Positions 1 to 12,184 are shown, counted from the first letter of the stretch. The stretch is DNA of 64,000 bases from Siphonodentalium dalli (GCA_032622095.1 CP136068.1:150487365-150551364), one strand, 5' to 3'. Notes: generated by a model not told the origin, from the letters alone. A program made the numbers and translations.

Positions 1-301
1 TTCTCTGCCCTCAAGGTGCAAATCTTTTGACCGTCGGCGACAGAGCTTTCTATGTAGTCTGTCCCGACATTTGGAACTCTCTACCAAATGAAATGCGACA
101 ATCTTGCTTGCTAACCGATTTTCGATCTGCTTTAAAAACTCACATATTCCGACGACGCTACCCCGACACAAAGAAAACTAACAAAATCTGATTATATATA
201 ATTCCACATATCTATTGATTATTTTCCATGTGCATTTCTTGTGTATTTATATAATGTGTAAAGCGCTTAGGGCCCCTTGCGGGGGATAGGCGCTATATAA
301 A

Positions 302-331
<30 letters not shown>
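1..331 (+). mobile_element. 3' end of an L2/CR1-like LINE (truncated)
   Basis: Frame 3 (positions 3-191) encodes the last ~62 residues of a non-LTR reverse transcriptase ORF and ends in TGA. It carries the usual C-terminal block of this group (DIWNSLPNEMR, then FRSALKTHIFRRRY). A short 3' UTR follows with paired AAGCGC / GGCGCTATATAAAT segments around 264-301, a 3' end typical of L2-clade elements, and then an (ATT)n tail at about 302-331. The 5' part lies outside the window. It is a dead 5'-truncated copy or the end of a longer one. The LINE origin is secure; the clade is inferred from the tail. Confidence 0.8.
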
Positions 332-332
<1 letters not shown>

Positions 333-701
333 ACCTTCAAAATGATGTATCACAAGCCCGTGTGTGGTGCCGATGGACTAAACTTTCTGAAATCGGTTCC
401 GTCCGCTCCACTATATACGGACCACGTCCAGTCTAAGCGTTGGTATGTTAGCATTTCGGTTACAGTTTCGAATCGTTATTTAATTTTAAATTAGTTTGAT
501 GCTAATTTTCAAATTAAATATCGTTGGTTGCGGGGGATGATAGATGATTTAAAAAAATGCATTGGTTTTATGGCATTGCCAATTCATTTCCCCTTTGAAA
601 CGAGACTATTTCCACATGTCTTCGAACAACCTGGATGTTGAAACCGAACAATTCGTTTGAAGGGTATTGACATATCTAAATGTGTTGCACTTGTTTCACA
701 G
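332..701 (+). other. intronic sequence upstream of the first visible exon
   Basis: No gene or clear repeat was recognised. The end (about 684-701) is pyrimidine-biased and finishes TTTCACAG, a good 3' splice acceptor for the exon starting at 702. Because that exon starts in phase 2, at least one more coding exon must lie upstream, outside the window or unrecognised. Confidence 0.6.
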
Positions 702-828
702 GAATGCTGTTGTTACCACCCTAGCTGTTGTCCCGTGTGTGGTTGGCCTAATTCATATACTATGGTGTGTGTCCTTTATAACAGAATCGAAGGGAACACA
801 AGTGCCCGACATAAAATGTCTGCTCTCG
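702..828 (+). CDS. chitin synthase, exon 1 of the visible part
   Basis: This exon lies between a CACAG acceptor (ends 701) and a GTGAGT donor (829). It starts in phase 2, with one base completing a codon, and ends in phase 0. It encodes 42 residues starting NAVVTTLAVV, with one membrane-spanning stretch (VVTTLAVVPCVVGLIHILW) and then a polar end, PDIKCLLS. On its own it is not diagnostic. It is assigned to the chitin synthase because strand, phase and membrane character fit the multi-pass N-terminal region of animal chitin synthases, and because the next exon (5361) continues in phase 0. An upstream exon with the start codon is missing from the window. Confidence 0.6.
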
Positions 829-1460
829 GTGAGTATGGATACAGATAAGTCATCCTACTATAACGATCATGCATCCTAATGATCACCTACATGTAAATAT
901 TATATGGCTAGGCAAAGCGATGCTGTTAACAAGTATTATTACCACTTTATAGGGCGTTCTCTAGGCCATTGATAATGTTTTTCGGGGCGTTCCAAAATAG
1001 CGTATTGTTACCAAAACAGCGGGCCGCGGGCCGATAACGAGAAGCCTAGTTCAATATCGGCCCGCCGCCCGGAAACTATAGATCTCGTTTATTATCGCCA
1101 GAGTTACGTCCCTTCAATTATTATGGCGTGTTTATTTCAAGAAAATAATGGGAAGATGTATCCGATTTCCTCGACACTATAGTGGTTTTATGATTGGAAT
1201 TCACGCTATATGATTGAATTATTGTATCAAGCGTAAGTATGCATTGATACTTTTAGCTGTCAACCTCTCATTGGTTGTTACTCGTCTCCAATGCTGGGTT
1301 TTCCCCTGTCCTATTTTCGAGACTCCGTCAGTCCGTGTCAGCTGACAAGTCAAATGATATCAAACTTAAATGTTCTTGAAAATATTTCTCTCTTAATCTA
1401 CTTCATTATTCCACTAAATCCTCAAATGGGTCAAATGTCCAAAACTGTGGTAATAATAGT

Positions 1461-1640
1461 AATAACATGATTTCATCGGGCATTATGGTTTATTAACGGC
1501 CCTCTGGAATGATTAACAGCCCTCGGGCCTATTAGCGTCCCTCGACTTCGTCTCGGGCCGCTAATAGGCCCTTGGGCTATTTATTAATCATTCCAGCCGG
1601 GCCGTTAATAAACCATAACGCCCTCAAAAATCATGTTATT
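1461..1640. repeat. 180-bp palindromic inverted repeat
   Basis: The two arms begin AATAACATGATTT and end AAATCATGTTATT. They pair over most of their length (for example TATGGTTTATTAACGGCC with GGCCGTTAATAAACCATA), and the centre lies near 1545. It could be a fold-back MITE. No coding content is visible. Confidence 0.75.
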
Positions 1641-3328
1641 GTTATATTATCTTTTTTATTTGTCAAAGTCAATTGAACCGACTCATGTCCGCCCTAGCCT
1701 GGATTTCTGCACCTATAATATCAAAATATAAAACCTCTTGGAAAATGATATTTCAAGTCAAGGACAAGTGATGCACGGCAATCGGAATACTTTTTCGACC
1801 TATCCTTAGCAACCGTTGCTATGAGGATATATTTCCAGCAACCAGCCTTAACATCTAGTTTCGGTCTATGTTATAACCATATATGCAGACGACACGTGAC
1901 ATAATACTCCAGTTACAAGATTCCGCGTGTTGAAATCACTATTAGTAAACACTCACTTAACAGTCAGTATATACTGTTCCAACAACGAACAATATTCCTA
2001 AAATACAGATAACGCTGATTGCGATCAGTTGCGGTGAGGTTAATAAGCATATATTATCAAGTCGCTATATGTTATGATCTTGATATCAAAACACAACATA
2101 ACTTTGCAGAAATGTTCTGGCAAATATCTTATTGAGTAAAATTTGGACACCTCTAGACATATACGTTTTAGGTGACTCGTGTTTTAGCTGATATGTTATC
2201 ATTCGCGCAAGTTATTTATTATTTGATCAGCGAAATTTCAGTAGCTTCCTATTCAGATTGCGAACGATTTGAGGGGCTTTAGCAATGCTGTTTAGATATA
2301 ACCATCGCAGTTAAATGTATGATGTGCAATACATATGTGAACCTGCTACCAAGTCCATGTCTTTCAACAAACATGGATATTGTCAAAGAACGGTTTCCAG
2401 TTTTGGTTCAGAGTTCGACCAAACCAATATACCAGAGCGATGATCTCACTCAGCGATTTATTTAAAAATAAAATCATTTGATAATATGAATATTACCATC
2501 TTCCAAACACTCTCTCCCTATTTTTGTTTCGACACACATGCCATGGTTATAATTATTGGCAACATTCACACTGATTGTTTATTTGTTTTAGCTGGGCGTC
2601 ATTTCAGTAGCTAAGCCTTAGGCCAAATAAAAAAGATAATATGTTTCCGATAACGGAGAGAAAAAATTAGGGTAGGTAGGTAGGGAAATGTTTTTTTTTA
2701 ATTATTTTTTGATTTTTTTTTCCAGCTGCAGAAATATTGAACTACCTCGACCGAAATGACGTAAAATGCCTACTTGTGTTGTAGGGAAAGTATTACTTGT
2801 GGAAATATACATTAACATTGAACAAGATATCAAACTTGCTGTTATTCTTAATAGTGTGTTTCAGTATTCACATACTGATTTTGGCCATAAACTCAGAGGG
2901 ATGGGGCTCAAAATTTATGTCCGAAAATATTATAGAACCTATATATTTGAATTGTTCATATGGGATATTCTGCCTGATTGTTGAAGATGTCAGTTGGGCT
3001 GAAGGGGGTCACTCACCAAATAAAAGTGCTGAAGGGTATTTTACGGTACACAGGTTTTGAAAATCTGCTGAAGGGTACACAGGGTTTGTGATCAGCACTA
3101 ATGCAATTACTTTAAGTCTGTTCCCGAAAGTCTGGCAGCCACCAGCAGTTCGTCTTCAGTTAATTTTAAATTTCCTTGCAACCTATACAAAGATCCTCTA
3201 ACAGAAATCATGACAAGACACGAATATACTGTTCAGCACATTTTCAAAACCTGTGTAGCATTAGTTGGTGTCAATTATAAAAGTAAGTTTATCAAAACAA
3301 AACATTTATTTTGAACAAAATAATATAT

Positions 3329-3660
3329 TAAAGGGGTACTGTACCCTGAATCCGGTTATTTGTAGGACTATCTCCTTGTATACTCAACAGAATATATGCA
3401 ACAAATGAATGAATTTGAGGCATGTATTAATGCCAAATACACTTATGTGCTCTATGAATGGTGCAAACAACATGGTAAGTATATTGAAAATGAATTTATG
3501 ACTCCAGTCATATAAATTACCATGTTGTTTGCATCGTTCTCATAGAACACATCAGTGTATTTGGCACTAATCCATGGCTCAAATGCATTAATTTGCTGCA
3601 TATATTCTCTTGAGTATAAAAGGAGATGGTCCCATAATTGGCAGATTCAGTACCCCTTTA
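3329..3660. mobile_element. fold-back MITE, copy 1
   Basis: The ends are TAAAGGGGTACT and AGTACCCCTTTA. The two halves are imperfect reverse complements (ACCATGTTGTTTGCATCG near 3519 pairs with GGTGCAAACAACATGGT near 3461). A shorter copy of the same family sits at 5904-6143 in the next intron, so this is a dispersed non-autonomous DNA element. It has no coding capacity. The superfamily is not determined; the flanks are TA-rich. Confidence 0.75.
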
Positions 3661-4212
3661 GATAGCACCCAGCATTTTTAAATGTGTGCAAAAGAAACAT
3701 GGTGGGTGAAGCAATGAAGTGTACCAGTAAAATGTTGTTTGAATATTAAGTGTCAAACGAAATGGAAATGTACATTTCTCATGCTGTCAAGAAAATAATA
3801 AATGGGCATGCATGTTTATTTGGAACTCATGAATATGTTCCATAAGTCCCAAACAAGGCATATTAAATGGTAAAGCAGGCATGAGATCCACTCTCTTGAA
3901 ATTAAAATTGCAAGATTCATGCCTATCAATCCACAACCCATCACACACCTGTGGCTTTTGAGACAACTGTCACACTTCATGTCACTTATCACAGGCTTAT
4001 GTTAGAAACCATGTGTTTTGCACCTCATGATTATCAATATTTATGAGCATTGGCGGTAAAAACATTAAAAAAAAAAAAAATTTTTTTTTTTTTTTTTTTT
4101 TTTTTTAGAAAATTTTGACTTTTTCTCAAAATATCAATAAAAAGATTAGGGTCGGCGGGTTATTTTTAGGGTCGGTCGATGTTCGGAAACATATTATCTT
4201 TTTTATTTGGCC

Positions 4213-5047
4213 TTATCACGATATTGGCTACGGAGACACGTACCACAGAAGCGATGACATAGTAGGTGTGACAATTTATTATGGTGGAGTTTGGTGACAA
4301 TTGGTAGTCATAATAACTATGCCATAGCTTGCCATGTTGCCCGCTGAATTTCCGCACAGTGAGTCGACTGGACCAATTAACCCATTGCGTTTCACCAAGG
4401 TTGATATCTACTCATTACGTTTTGCTGTATTGTATTCTCTACGATATATATAATTGCACGATCGATCGTCCATAATTGTGTTTGACCGTGACAATCCCTC
4501 ATTCACTCACATATCATGCACGTAGTACGTTTTATTGATATTATCTCAATGCATGTTTATCTACTTACATTAATCTCATGCGTATTAAGACAGTTCCTCA
4601 ATTGCGTTTTTTTTTATTTTGCGACATTTGAGTGTAGAGTAAAGTTCAACAGCGAGAAGACATTCAGGTAAATAAATTCGTGAGGTAACGACAGGGGGCG
4701 ACATGGCTAACAATTACAATTGTAACAGAACGAGATCGAGAAGTGCGGGAGTCGCACCGACAGTTGGCAGCACCCGAAATCCCAAGCCGGTCAACCACCC
4801 AAGGACTAACGAGTTCGACGTTGCTTAACTTCGGTGATCACACAAAATGTCTAGCGGCTGTGACCAAGAAATCTAGACCCCATCGAGCAGAGAAGTCATC
4901 AGCCTTCTATATTTATAACGCGACCGCTACACATTGTAATTATGACCACCAATTGTCACCAAACTCCACCATATATAATAGATTGTTACGCCTACTATAC
5001 CATCGCTACTGTAGTACGTGTGTCCGCAGCCATTGTCATATTTATCG
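4213..5047. mobile_element. fold-back element with a 5S-derived centre
   Basis: Roughly 100-bp arms at about 4217-4320 and 4933-5039 are reverse complements (GGTGGAGTTTGGTGACAATTGG at the left arm pairs with the matching block near 4947-4970). The ~600 bp between them include a minus-strand 5S rRNA-like segment, listed separately. Open frames across it are antisense or chance frames. It is probably a non-autonomous transposon that captured, or was built on, a 5S-derived sequence. Confidence 0.6.
4761..4842 (-). pseudogene. 5S rRNA-derived segment
   Basis: Read on the minus strand, the segment contains GATCACCGAAGTTAAGCA, then a divergent GTTAGTCCTTGGGTGGTTGA and GGGTGCTG. These are the order and spacing of the 3' two thirds of animal 5S rRNA, including the internal promoter region. 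Several positions differ from 5S and the 5' third (upstream on the minus strand, above about 4845) is poorly matched, so it is not a functional 5S gene. It may be the head of a 5S-type (SINE3-like) SINE or a captured fragment inside the fold-back element. Confidence 0.65.
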
Positions 5048-5360
5048 ACGGGAAAGATGAAGATGAAATATCGCACACGGGAGTGACATTCACTCGCAAA
5101 TGACCACACTCCAGCAGGTTGAAAGCACCGATCCAATGAACGGACAAGCGTCTCCAGATACAAGAATAAGGTTGCCCTTATCGTAGATCACAAACCCGCG
5201 CTCACTGGGATTCGACCCAGCTTCAGTTTCGCTGAACGGTTTTTGTTGGCCTTATACACTATGCACATTATATATTGAGTCACAGAGACCCTTCATTCAA
5301 AGTGAAACGCGAATGTCTAAATGGTGACAGCAGCATAATTTTGTATTTTCTATTTTACAG

Positions 5361-5507
5361 GGACTCGCCGTGAGCGTAACAGAAGCCGCCGCGACCTTCA
5401 CCTTACTGACATTCGTAGCACCTCAACTTCCAGTGTTTATCCTCATCCCCACCCTCAATGCCGTGTTTTGTTTGCCGGTGGCTGTCGAAGATGTTCTCAA
5501 GTGGAAC
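5361..5507 (+). CDS. chitin synthase, exon 2
   Basis: A strong acceptor (TATTTTACAG, ends 5360) and a GTAAGA donor (5508) bound 49 codons, phase 0 at both ends. The peptide begins GLAVSVTEAAATF and ends VEDVLKWN. It contains two hydrophobic stretches (about residues 10-22 and 24-42), consistent with the N-terminal membrane bundle of animal chitin synthases. It joins in frame to exon 1 (phase 0) and to exon 3 (phase 0). Assignment rests on phase, strand, splice signals and context, since this N-terminal region is poorly conserved in the family. Confidence 0.7.
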
Positions 5508-5903
5508 GTAAGATCACAATATTAAAAACGCAACAAAACAATACATTTCTTGATTAGCGCTAAGAAGAATCGCGCTATTTCTCCAAAAAATTATATGACC
5601 GTTCTAACTTTCACTCTCTTCAATTATAGTAATTATAGTCACATTTCAAGCGTCGTGCTAAACAGAAACAAAATATAAAAACGAATGTAATACACGACTT
5701 GAAATTTCAAATCATTCAATTTTTTATATCATTATTAAATTACAATATACAAAATCGCTTTTTAGAGCTTATTTTATCAGACAAACAAAACTGAAAATTA
5801 CTTAGAGCCACCATCAATACAAAGCCGTAATGTAGATATTAATGCATGTTCTAGCATTGATAATCATAGCAATGTTTTCTGAAACCAAGATGATTTTGTT
5901 AAT

Positions 5904-6143
5904 TAAAGTGGTATGGTACGATACACTAAATCCGGCTAGGATATATTACACGAATATATATGACTGGAGTCATAAATTCATTTCCATTATAATCACCATG
6001 TTGTTTGTATCGTTCATAGAGCACATGCAAATATTTTCCCACTAATCCATGGCTCAAATTAATTCAGTTGTTGCATATATTGTGTTGAGTATAAAAGGAG
6101 ATGGTCCCATAAATGGCCGGATTTGGTGTACAGTGCCCTTTTG
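5904..6143. mobile_element. fold-back MITE, copy 2 (shortened)
   Basis: It shares the left end (TTAAAGTGGTATGGTACGAT, compared with the 3329 copy), the central ACCATGTTGTTTGTATCG block and the right part (GAGTATAAAAGGAGATGGTC) with the element at 3329-3660. About 90 bp of the left half is missing. Confidence 0.7.
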
Positions 6144-6330
6144 TAGCCAACATCTCGGGTGGGCACTTTATATTTAGCATAATACACTATTGCACTGATT
6201 GTATGAACTAAACGTGGTAATCGTCTTAGTCAATGATTTACCTTATTGCGAAAATTGAATAGTCGTATATTTCAACATATCTTCGTGCAAATAGGTTCAC
6301 ATTGGACCTAAATATTAACACAAATAAGCA

Positions 6331-7015
6331 CATAGCGAGCTTATACCCGTTATTCCGTAGAATGACGCGGACCGCAGTGAAATCACATTATAAAGAGATT
6401 ATATCTGGTAAGTCGTGTCGAGGAAAAAAAGGTAAATTAAATAATGCCAATATGGGCTTATTTCATATGAAATTGTCCCATATTGGACTGTTTTAAAAAC
6501 CACGTTTCAGGTCCACATAGAGCGTATATTGCGGGTATGAGCTTATTTCGCTCATTAATATAAGCCCTTTATGTGTTTATTTTGACAAGCATAGGGTGTA
6601 TATATTGGATATATTTTGGAGATGTTTTGGATAGCAATTACAACCTCAGATCTGTTCACGTAATTTCTGTACATGTAAATCCTATATTCGTGACCATATC
6701 CACACTTACACTGTCCATTATATCTTAGTCAAAACTCACACATGCATAAACATATCGTCATGCAACTAGGTTTATATTGAACGTATTTCGAATTCCAAAT
6801 AGGACCATATTAGCGTTATTTGAATATGAATTACGCTCAAAATGAAAGTAAATGGGGCACGAAACAGTCGGTTCTTAAATAAGTCCACAATTAGCGTATA
6901 CCCGTTATCCCTTTGAGTGGCGCGGACCGCAGTGAAACCACATTATAAAGAGCGTGCATCTGTTAAGTCATGTCGATGAACAAAGTTATATTAAATAATG
7001 CCAATATGGGCGTGT
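6331..7015 (+). repeat. pair of ~125-bp direct repeats
   Basis: Positions 6331-6455 and 6891-7015 share TATACCCGTTAT, GCGGACCGCAGTGAAA, CACATTATAAAGAG and AATAATGCCAATATGGGC in the same order and orientation. The DNA between them holds further related ATATGGGC/TTTCATATGAA motifs in inverted order. The identity of the element is unknown. Confidence 0.6.
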
Positions 7016-8796
7016 TTATGGGGGGGGGGGGTGAATCAAATACGCCCGAAACGCTCATATACGACTGTTTTCGTGCTCCCATTTACGTTCATATAGAGCG
7101 TAATTCAGATTCAAATCAAGCCGATATGGGCGTATTTGGTTTTTGAAATACGTTGAATATGAACATATTTCCAAGAGAACAGGCTGTATACATAGTCATC
7201 AAGACAATTTATTTTATTGAGGAAATACATATAACAAGAAGATGAGATGAGTAATTGAGATATTTAATAGTCGTGCACCCACTTTTGCACGCTCCCGAGT
7301 GATTAAGAATTTCACTTGCGTCACTCTCTCACTGGCGACATTAAGGAAAGCATACACGAAGCATATATTTGATGTGGTCCCGTTATTTTTAAAGAGATAA
7401 GTAGATTGCTATAACGTTGGCCATTGAATGACACAAGCTCGTGCTCTTATGGAAGCATGTCAGGTTATACAGTTATTTATTACAAGCTCGTTCCTAACAG
7501 TACAGTGCTCCATATTTACAACTCCTCCGTTCCATAAGCATCTCGTTGGCGTCATGCACATAACGTTCGCCTCAACTATGAAACCGGAACTAAAAAATAA
7601 AAGCATCATCACACATGATTACCTGTATTTTATTGTACGGATTCTAGGACTGTTGACGTTTAATCATCACAGAACGACACGTGTGTTAATGGGTTTGTCG
7701 ATACGGCACTTGTGCCATCGCGGAATGGTAGAACTCGAGGCTGCGCCCTCGTTCTATTCTTCAGAACTAACACTCGTGTTGTATAAACAAACCCGTTAAC
7801 ACACTCGTGTCGTTATGTGTGTATAGCACATCATATCAATCGCATCATAATCATCGCTCCTGGTCATAACCATCATCAATTTTCATCAGCATGTGAACGC
7901 CCGAGAGAGGAGCTCTGGTAAGTTCCCGACCCACTGTACACACATTATTTAATATGCACATGTATACTTTTTTGCATTTAGTAAATATATTCAAAATACT
8001 CAACATTTAGCAAGCCTTCCTTAATATCACAATGCTTGTTTTATGAGAGAAAACTATTTTGTGGTTTATTGAATGGCAGATTGAGAGACCAGGCGACAAG
8101 GCAGAGGGTTGTTGCATCATTGCAACCATTGGTAATGCCATAAAACATCAGTATTTCAGATCAAATATAGTTAGCATTTGTTCTTCTGATAGTTTGAATT
8201 TCCAACCATTATTTGATGTGAAATATGTTGATTTTAGACACAAATTCGAATATTTTTTTTATTTTGTGTCAAATTTTTATTTTTATTTTGTGTCAATGGA
8301 AATTTCGCGGTCTGGTTCAGGGTGTGTTGTAATGGGACACCCGTCCAGTTCGTTTTGAATGTGCGTTAGATTTAGAAACATTTGATGTGCAAAAGCAGTT
8401 GACCGGATTTCTTCTAGTGCGTATGGGCGAACCCTTGTAGACTTTCATGAATACATTCAGACAGAACATACTCCATATCTTGCTGTTGCGCAAATTAACC
8501 GCTGCGTATTAATTTCAATTCTTGCATCTTAGACATATCTTGAATTGAAATTGAAATAGATGAACATTTTATGTAGCCATTCTTCATGGTTTATGTAGCC
8601 ATTCTTCATAGTTTATGTAGCCATTATTCGTGGAATTATACCGCAGTCAAGGGTGCCGATAAATCGACCGTCGTTCGGCACTGCACTGCACTAATTACAT
8701 AATACAAGAACAAATCCGATCATATTTTCATGTTATCCTTTTTGTATTGTGAAATAAATTATCCTATCATATCCTAATTTTTTATGGTCATTTCAG

Positions 8797-10585
8797 GTGA
8801 GACGTACTACATACAAACTGTTTGGTGGATGTTTATCGTTTTTGTTATTTGGTTGCCTGGCGCTCAGTCTCTATGCATTCATGATCTTAGAGTGGTATGA
8901 GGCCGTCACCATGTTCTTATCTGTAAACTGTCTATCAGTTGTTTGGATACCACGTGTTCAGTCAAAGATCTTAAAAACAGAATCAGAGAAAGCCGCACCA
9001 CGACAACGCGTTCGTATTGTTTTCGCAGCAATACAAATAGTTACCATTGTGATGTTCTCCATGTGCTTCCTCTACACTAAGATTGTTAAAACTGAACAAA
9101 CGACATTCTTACAACTCATGAACTCATATGCTACCGGCTTCAGCAACCTATCAGACAGGAGTTTCTGGTTGCCATTAGCAATAAATACAGTTTCCGGTCT
9201 TGTGATGTACGCGATTTCGTACGTTGGCTTGGCTACGTGCTTACCTATTCCCGGTGTAGTTGCTCCAGCTATAATCTCGTCCGTGGTAACTGTGATCGTC
9301 TGTTCTCTTAAACTCGGACCTTTGATGTACGAAATCGACGAGGTATCGTACTTCGGTTCTAGCATCGCTATATCGATATGCACCAGCTTAGCAGTCTGTA
9401 TATGGACCATTGTTTATCTTATGAACGCGACTAGCTTCGCCAAAAAACCCAGATTTCTGATGACCCCGTTTCGAGACGTTTTCGTTTCATTCGGGTGGAA
9501 CTCATTGTTTTTCGACCAGAAAGTATTCTTATCATTCGATGAGGATTTCGTGGAGAGCTGGACCGAAAGCGAACTGAATAGTGAGACGAATGGTGTATCA
9601 AGGAGTAAGGTATTCGTGTGTACGACGATGTACCGCGAGTCCGATCACGAGATGCAACGCTTGCTGAAGAGTTTACAGAGGTTGTCAATGTCAAAGAAAT
9701 TTGACCGGGTGGAGATATCAAGAAATATATTCATGGATAATGGGTGCAAGGGGAGAGAACTACACGAATTTGCAAAGAAACTTATTGGGCTTATTTACCT
9801 TACGTTAGGTTTAACGTTAGATGCGGCTGTTGTCATTGAAACTCCGTATGGACTGCAGCTGTCATGGACGATGGCAGGGGGCATGCCTCTCAAAGTTCAC
9901 CTCAAAGATTCTAGCAAAATAAAAGCAAAGAAGCGATGGAGTCAGGCGATGTACATACATTACGTCACGGACATGGACCACAATCGCAAACATTTACGAG
10001 AGGTCCGTGCGGATTATCGACAGTTATTGAACTCACAATCTCACACAAAATCATCATTATACAGGGACACATGGGAAGATATAGCAGTCACAACACGTGT
10101 TCACATGCCGCAGAACTCAGTAAATTATCGGGTCGTCACTGGCGATAAGTGTAACACCGATATAAGCCGTGGTTCCGAAATCATCGAGGGGTATATCTGC
10201 AATGCCGATATAATCGAGGATGGTAGGATTAATATCGTTAAAGCCGAGGGCGATATCGGTAATACCGATATGTGTCTATTAAAGGGAAAATTGAGCAAAG
10301 CTGCGTATGGAAGTGTAGTGTGTGATGTCTCCAAATTCGACACTCCGAGCTTTACAGATATATACGTAGACGTTAATGAAGGGAAGGAGCTGGGTGACGT
10401 TGACGACGACCACACGTATATTTTAGCTACCGACGCTGATATGGAGTTTGATGATAGTGCGGTCATGGAGCTGATTGTCACCGCGAATACGGACAAACGG
10501 GTAGGAGGCGTATGCGGCCGAACACACCCGATCGGATATCGAACAGGACCCATCGTGTGGCATCAGAAATTCGAGTACGCAAAAG
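8797..10585 (+). CDS. chitin synthase, exon 3 (membrane bundle and catalytic core)
   Basis: The exon lies between TTTCAG (ends 8796) and GTGAGT (10586), starts in phase 0, ends in phase 1, and has 596 full codons. The GTG at 8797 is an internal valine codon, not a start. Residues 1-220 hold about six hydrophobic membrane segments. The GT2 domain follows: CTTMYRE (275-281, family motif ATMYHE), VHLKDSSKIKAKKRWSQAMY (367-386), TDAD (545-548, the nucleotide-sugar/metal-binding acidic motif) and GPIVWHQKFEYAK at the end. The enzyme adds N-acetylglucosamine from UDP-GlcNAc to growing chitin at the plasma membrane. A ~120-residue insert between KKRWSQ and TDAD (about 400-535) is much longer than usual, and includes repeated short CNTDI/CNADI/GNTDM motifs. 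Family assignment is firm. Confidence 0.93.
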
Positions 10586-12184
10586 GTGAGTTGAAAGTAC
10601 TAGGATTGTAGAATCAATATATTTAACCCGTTTTTACTAAATGGATTCTCCCCTATTTAAGAGTACACAGGGAGAATTTTGTGGTTGTTGTTTCCCTACT
10701 GACCCTATTTTAAATCCCCTACCTTAACAATTTGTTCATGATTTTCAAGATAATTTTCTAATTGTTTAATTGAAAAAATGTTTTATTGAGAAATAGAACA
10801 CACGTTTCTGGGGTTTTTAAAACCTTGAATGTTTCAGAAAAATAGAAACATGTTTTCTACGTTTTATTCTTAACTTGAACAAGCCAACTTCTCAAACATT
10901 TATATACCGGTACGGAGAGCTGGGAATCCTACCAATCGTGACGAAAATCAAGGCAAAATCCCTAATATACTGGAGCAAGATAATAACTATGGAAAGCACC
11001 AGACTCCCCTATATCATTTACACCATTATGACAGAATCAAGTGCGAAGCAATCGGTAAATATCCCATGGTTAAAATTTATACGAACGGAACTATATAACC
11101 TAGGTATGTCTTATACATGGCAGAAACAATCAGTGAGTAGTGTCAAAATATTTTCTTGTGCTGTAAAACAGAAACTCATGGACGCATACATAACCGAATG
11201 GTATTCGTCTTTGGAAACCTGAAACAAATTTGCGTTTGATAGATGTATAAAACCGAACTTCGGTAAACCAAAGTATATATACTTAGATGACAACAGCGCC
11301 TTATTGACCATCCTAAGATTCAGAACTAGAAACCACAAATTGCCAGTGGAAACTGGTTCGTGGATAAATACCCAGTATTCCGATAGGAAATGCACCTTAT
11401 GTATGGAAGCGCTAGGAGACGAATACCACACCATTCTTATATGCCCACAGTTAAGATATCTGACATTGACACATATAAAACCGTACTACTACAGTCGACC
11501 TAACGTAATAAAACTTCGTGAACTATTTAACTCTAGCGGTATGAAAGCTATGAAAAAACGATCAATATTTATCAAAATGTCCCAGCGTGAGATAAACCAC
11601 TCCCGAGGCTTAACAACGTGTTACCCCCCTCCACCCCATCACCTGACGAAATATATACACATGGCTGCCAAATTACACCAACCTTTCTTATGAATACACA
11701 AATATCCCGTTTAATTGCCAATATATTCATATATTCATACATAGCATTGTATAGTGCATGCACTAACACATTTCTTCTCAATATGTATTGTTATACGGTG
11801 AGAGTATCTAATAAATTGAATTGAATTGAATTGAATGACCCACATTGGAATGGGTTCTCGTTCAAAGCACTATGGTTATCACAGTTAATACAATTAAAAA
11901 CAATCGTAAATTAAGTAAAGTAAAATGCCGACCCTAATTTTATCGGACCTGTATATTGACCCAACTACACATTTTATTTGCTTTGAACTAGTATACTAAA
12001 TGGGCCTATTCCATCATTGTAGATTTTCTGAAAAAACAAAAAAACAATGGCATTCTTGTTTGTGTGATTTTTTTTTTTAATTCTAAAGAGACAACAAACA
12101 AAAAACAAAAACAAAAACAAGAACAAAATGACAAAACATAACAAAACAAAAACAAACCAATTAAAACAATATTTTTGTCTGTAG
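10586..12184 (+). other. intron 3 (1.6 kb)
   Basis: This is a GTGAGT...TGTCTGTAG intron containing a decayed LINE 3' end (10875-11836) and an A-rich low-complexity tract (about 12080-12165, AACAAAACAAAAACA-like). The first 290 bp contain nothing recognised. Confidence 0.7.
10875..11836 (+). pseudogene. decayed non-LTR retrotransposon 3' end
   Basis: One reading frame (10875-11693) is interrupted by a single TGA at 11220. It encodes a typical LINE ORF2 C-terminal region: YRYGELGILPIVTKIKAK, then LRFRTRNHKLPVETGSW and a C-x2-C...H-x4-C block (CTLCMEALGDEYHTILIC). The frame decays, and a (TTGAA)n tail ends it at 11836. It is 5'-truncated, lacks the catalytic RT motifs, and carries a stop, so it is inactive. 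The clade is not certain (CR1/L2-like group by its C-terminal style). Confidence 0.78.

Larger units (their letters stand above)
829..5360 (+). other. intron 1 (4.5 kb), repeat-rich
   Basis: This is a GTGAGT...TTTTACAG intron. Besides the elements listed separately, it holds a short inverted repeat (GGGCCGATA / TATCGGCCC, about 1028-1062). A 30-bp motif at 2621-2650 recurs inverted at 4183-4212. Poly-A/poly-T runs occur near 2690-2720 and 4066-4106. The stretches 1641-2600 and 3661-4060 show no recognised gene or repeat. Confidence 0.6.
5508..8796 (+). other. intron 2 (3.3 kb)
   Basis: This is a GTAAGA...TTTCAG intron. It contains the second fold-back MITE copy, a pair of ~125-bp direct repeats (6331-6455 and 6891-7015), a 10-base G run near 7021, and a short tandem repeat (three copies of a ~23-bp unit containing ATGTAGCCATTCTTC) at about 8568-8635. 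The stretch 7170-8560 shows nothing recognisable beyond A/T-rich sequence. Confidence 0.6.

Noticed and set aside
4743-5060. 105-codon frame on the plus strand
   Set aside because: It lies antisense to the 5S-like segment and crosses the fold-back arm, with no protein similarity recognised.
5180-5235. Possible tRNA gene on the minus strand (CTGGGTCGAATCCCAG T-arm)
   Set aside because: Only a T-arm-like hairpin is visible; no matching acceptor stem, D-arm or anticodon arm was found.
8797-8800. GTG as a start codon for the long frame
   Set aside because: TTTCAG immediately precedes it and exon 2 joins in phase, so it is an internal exon boundary.
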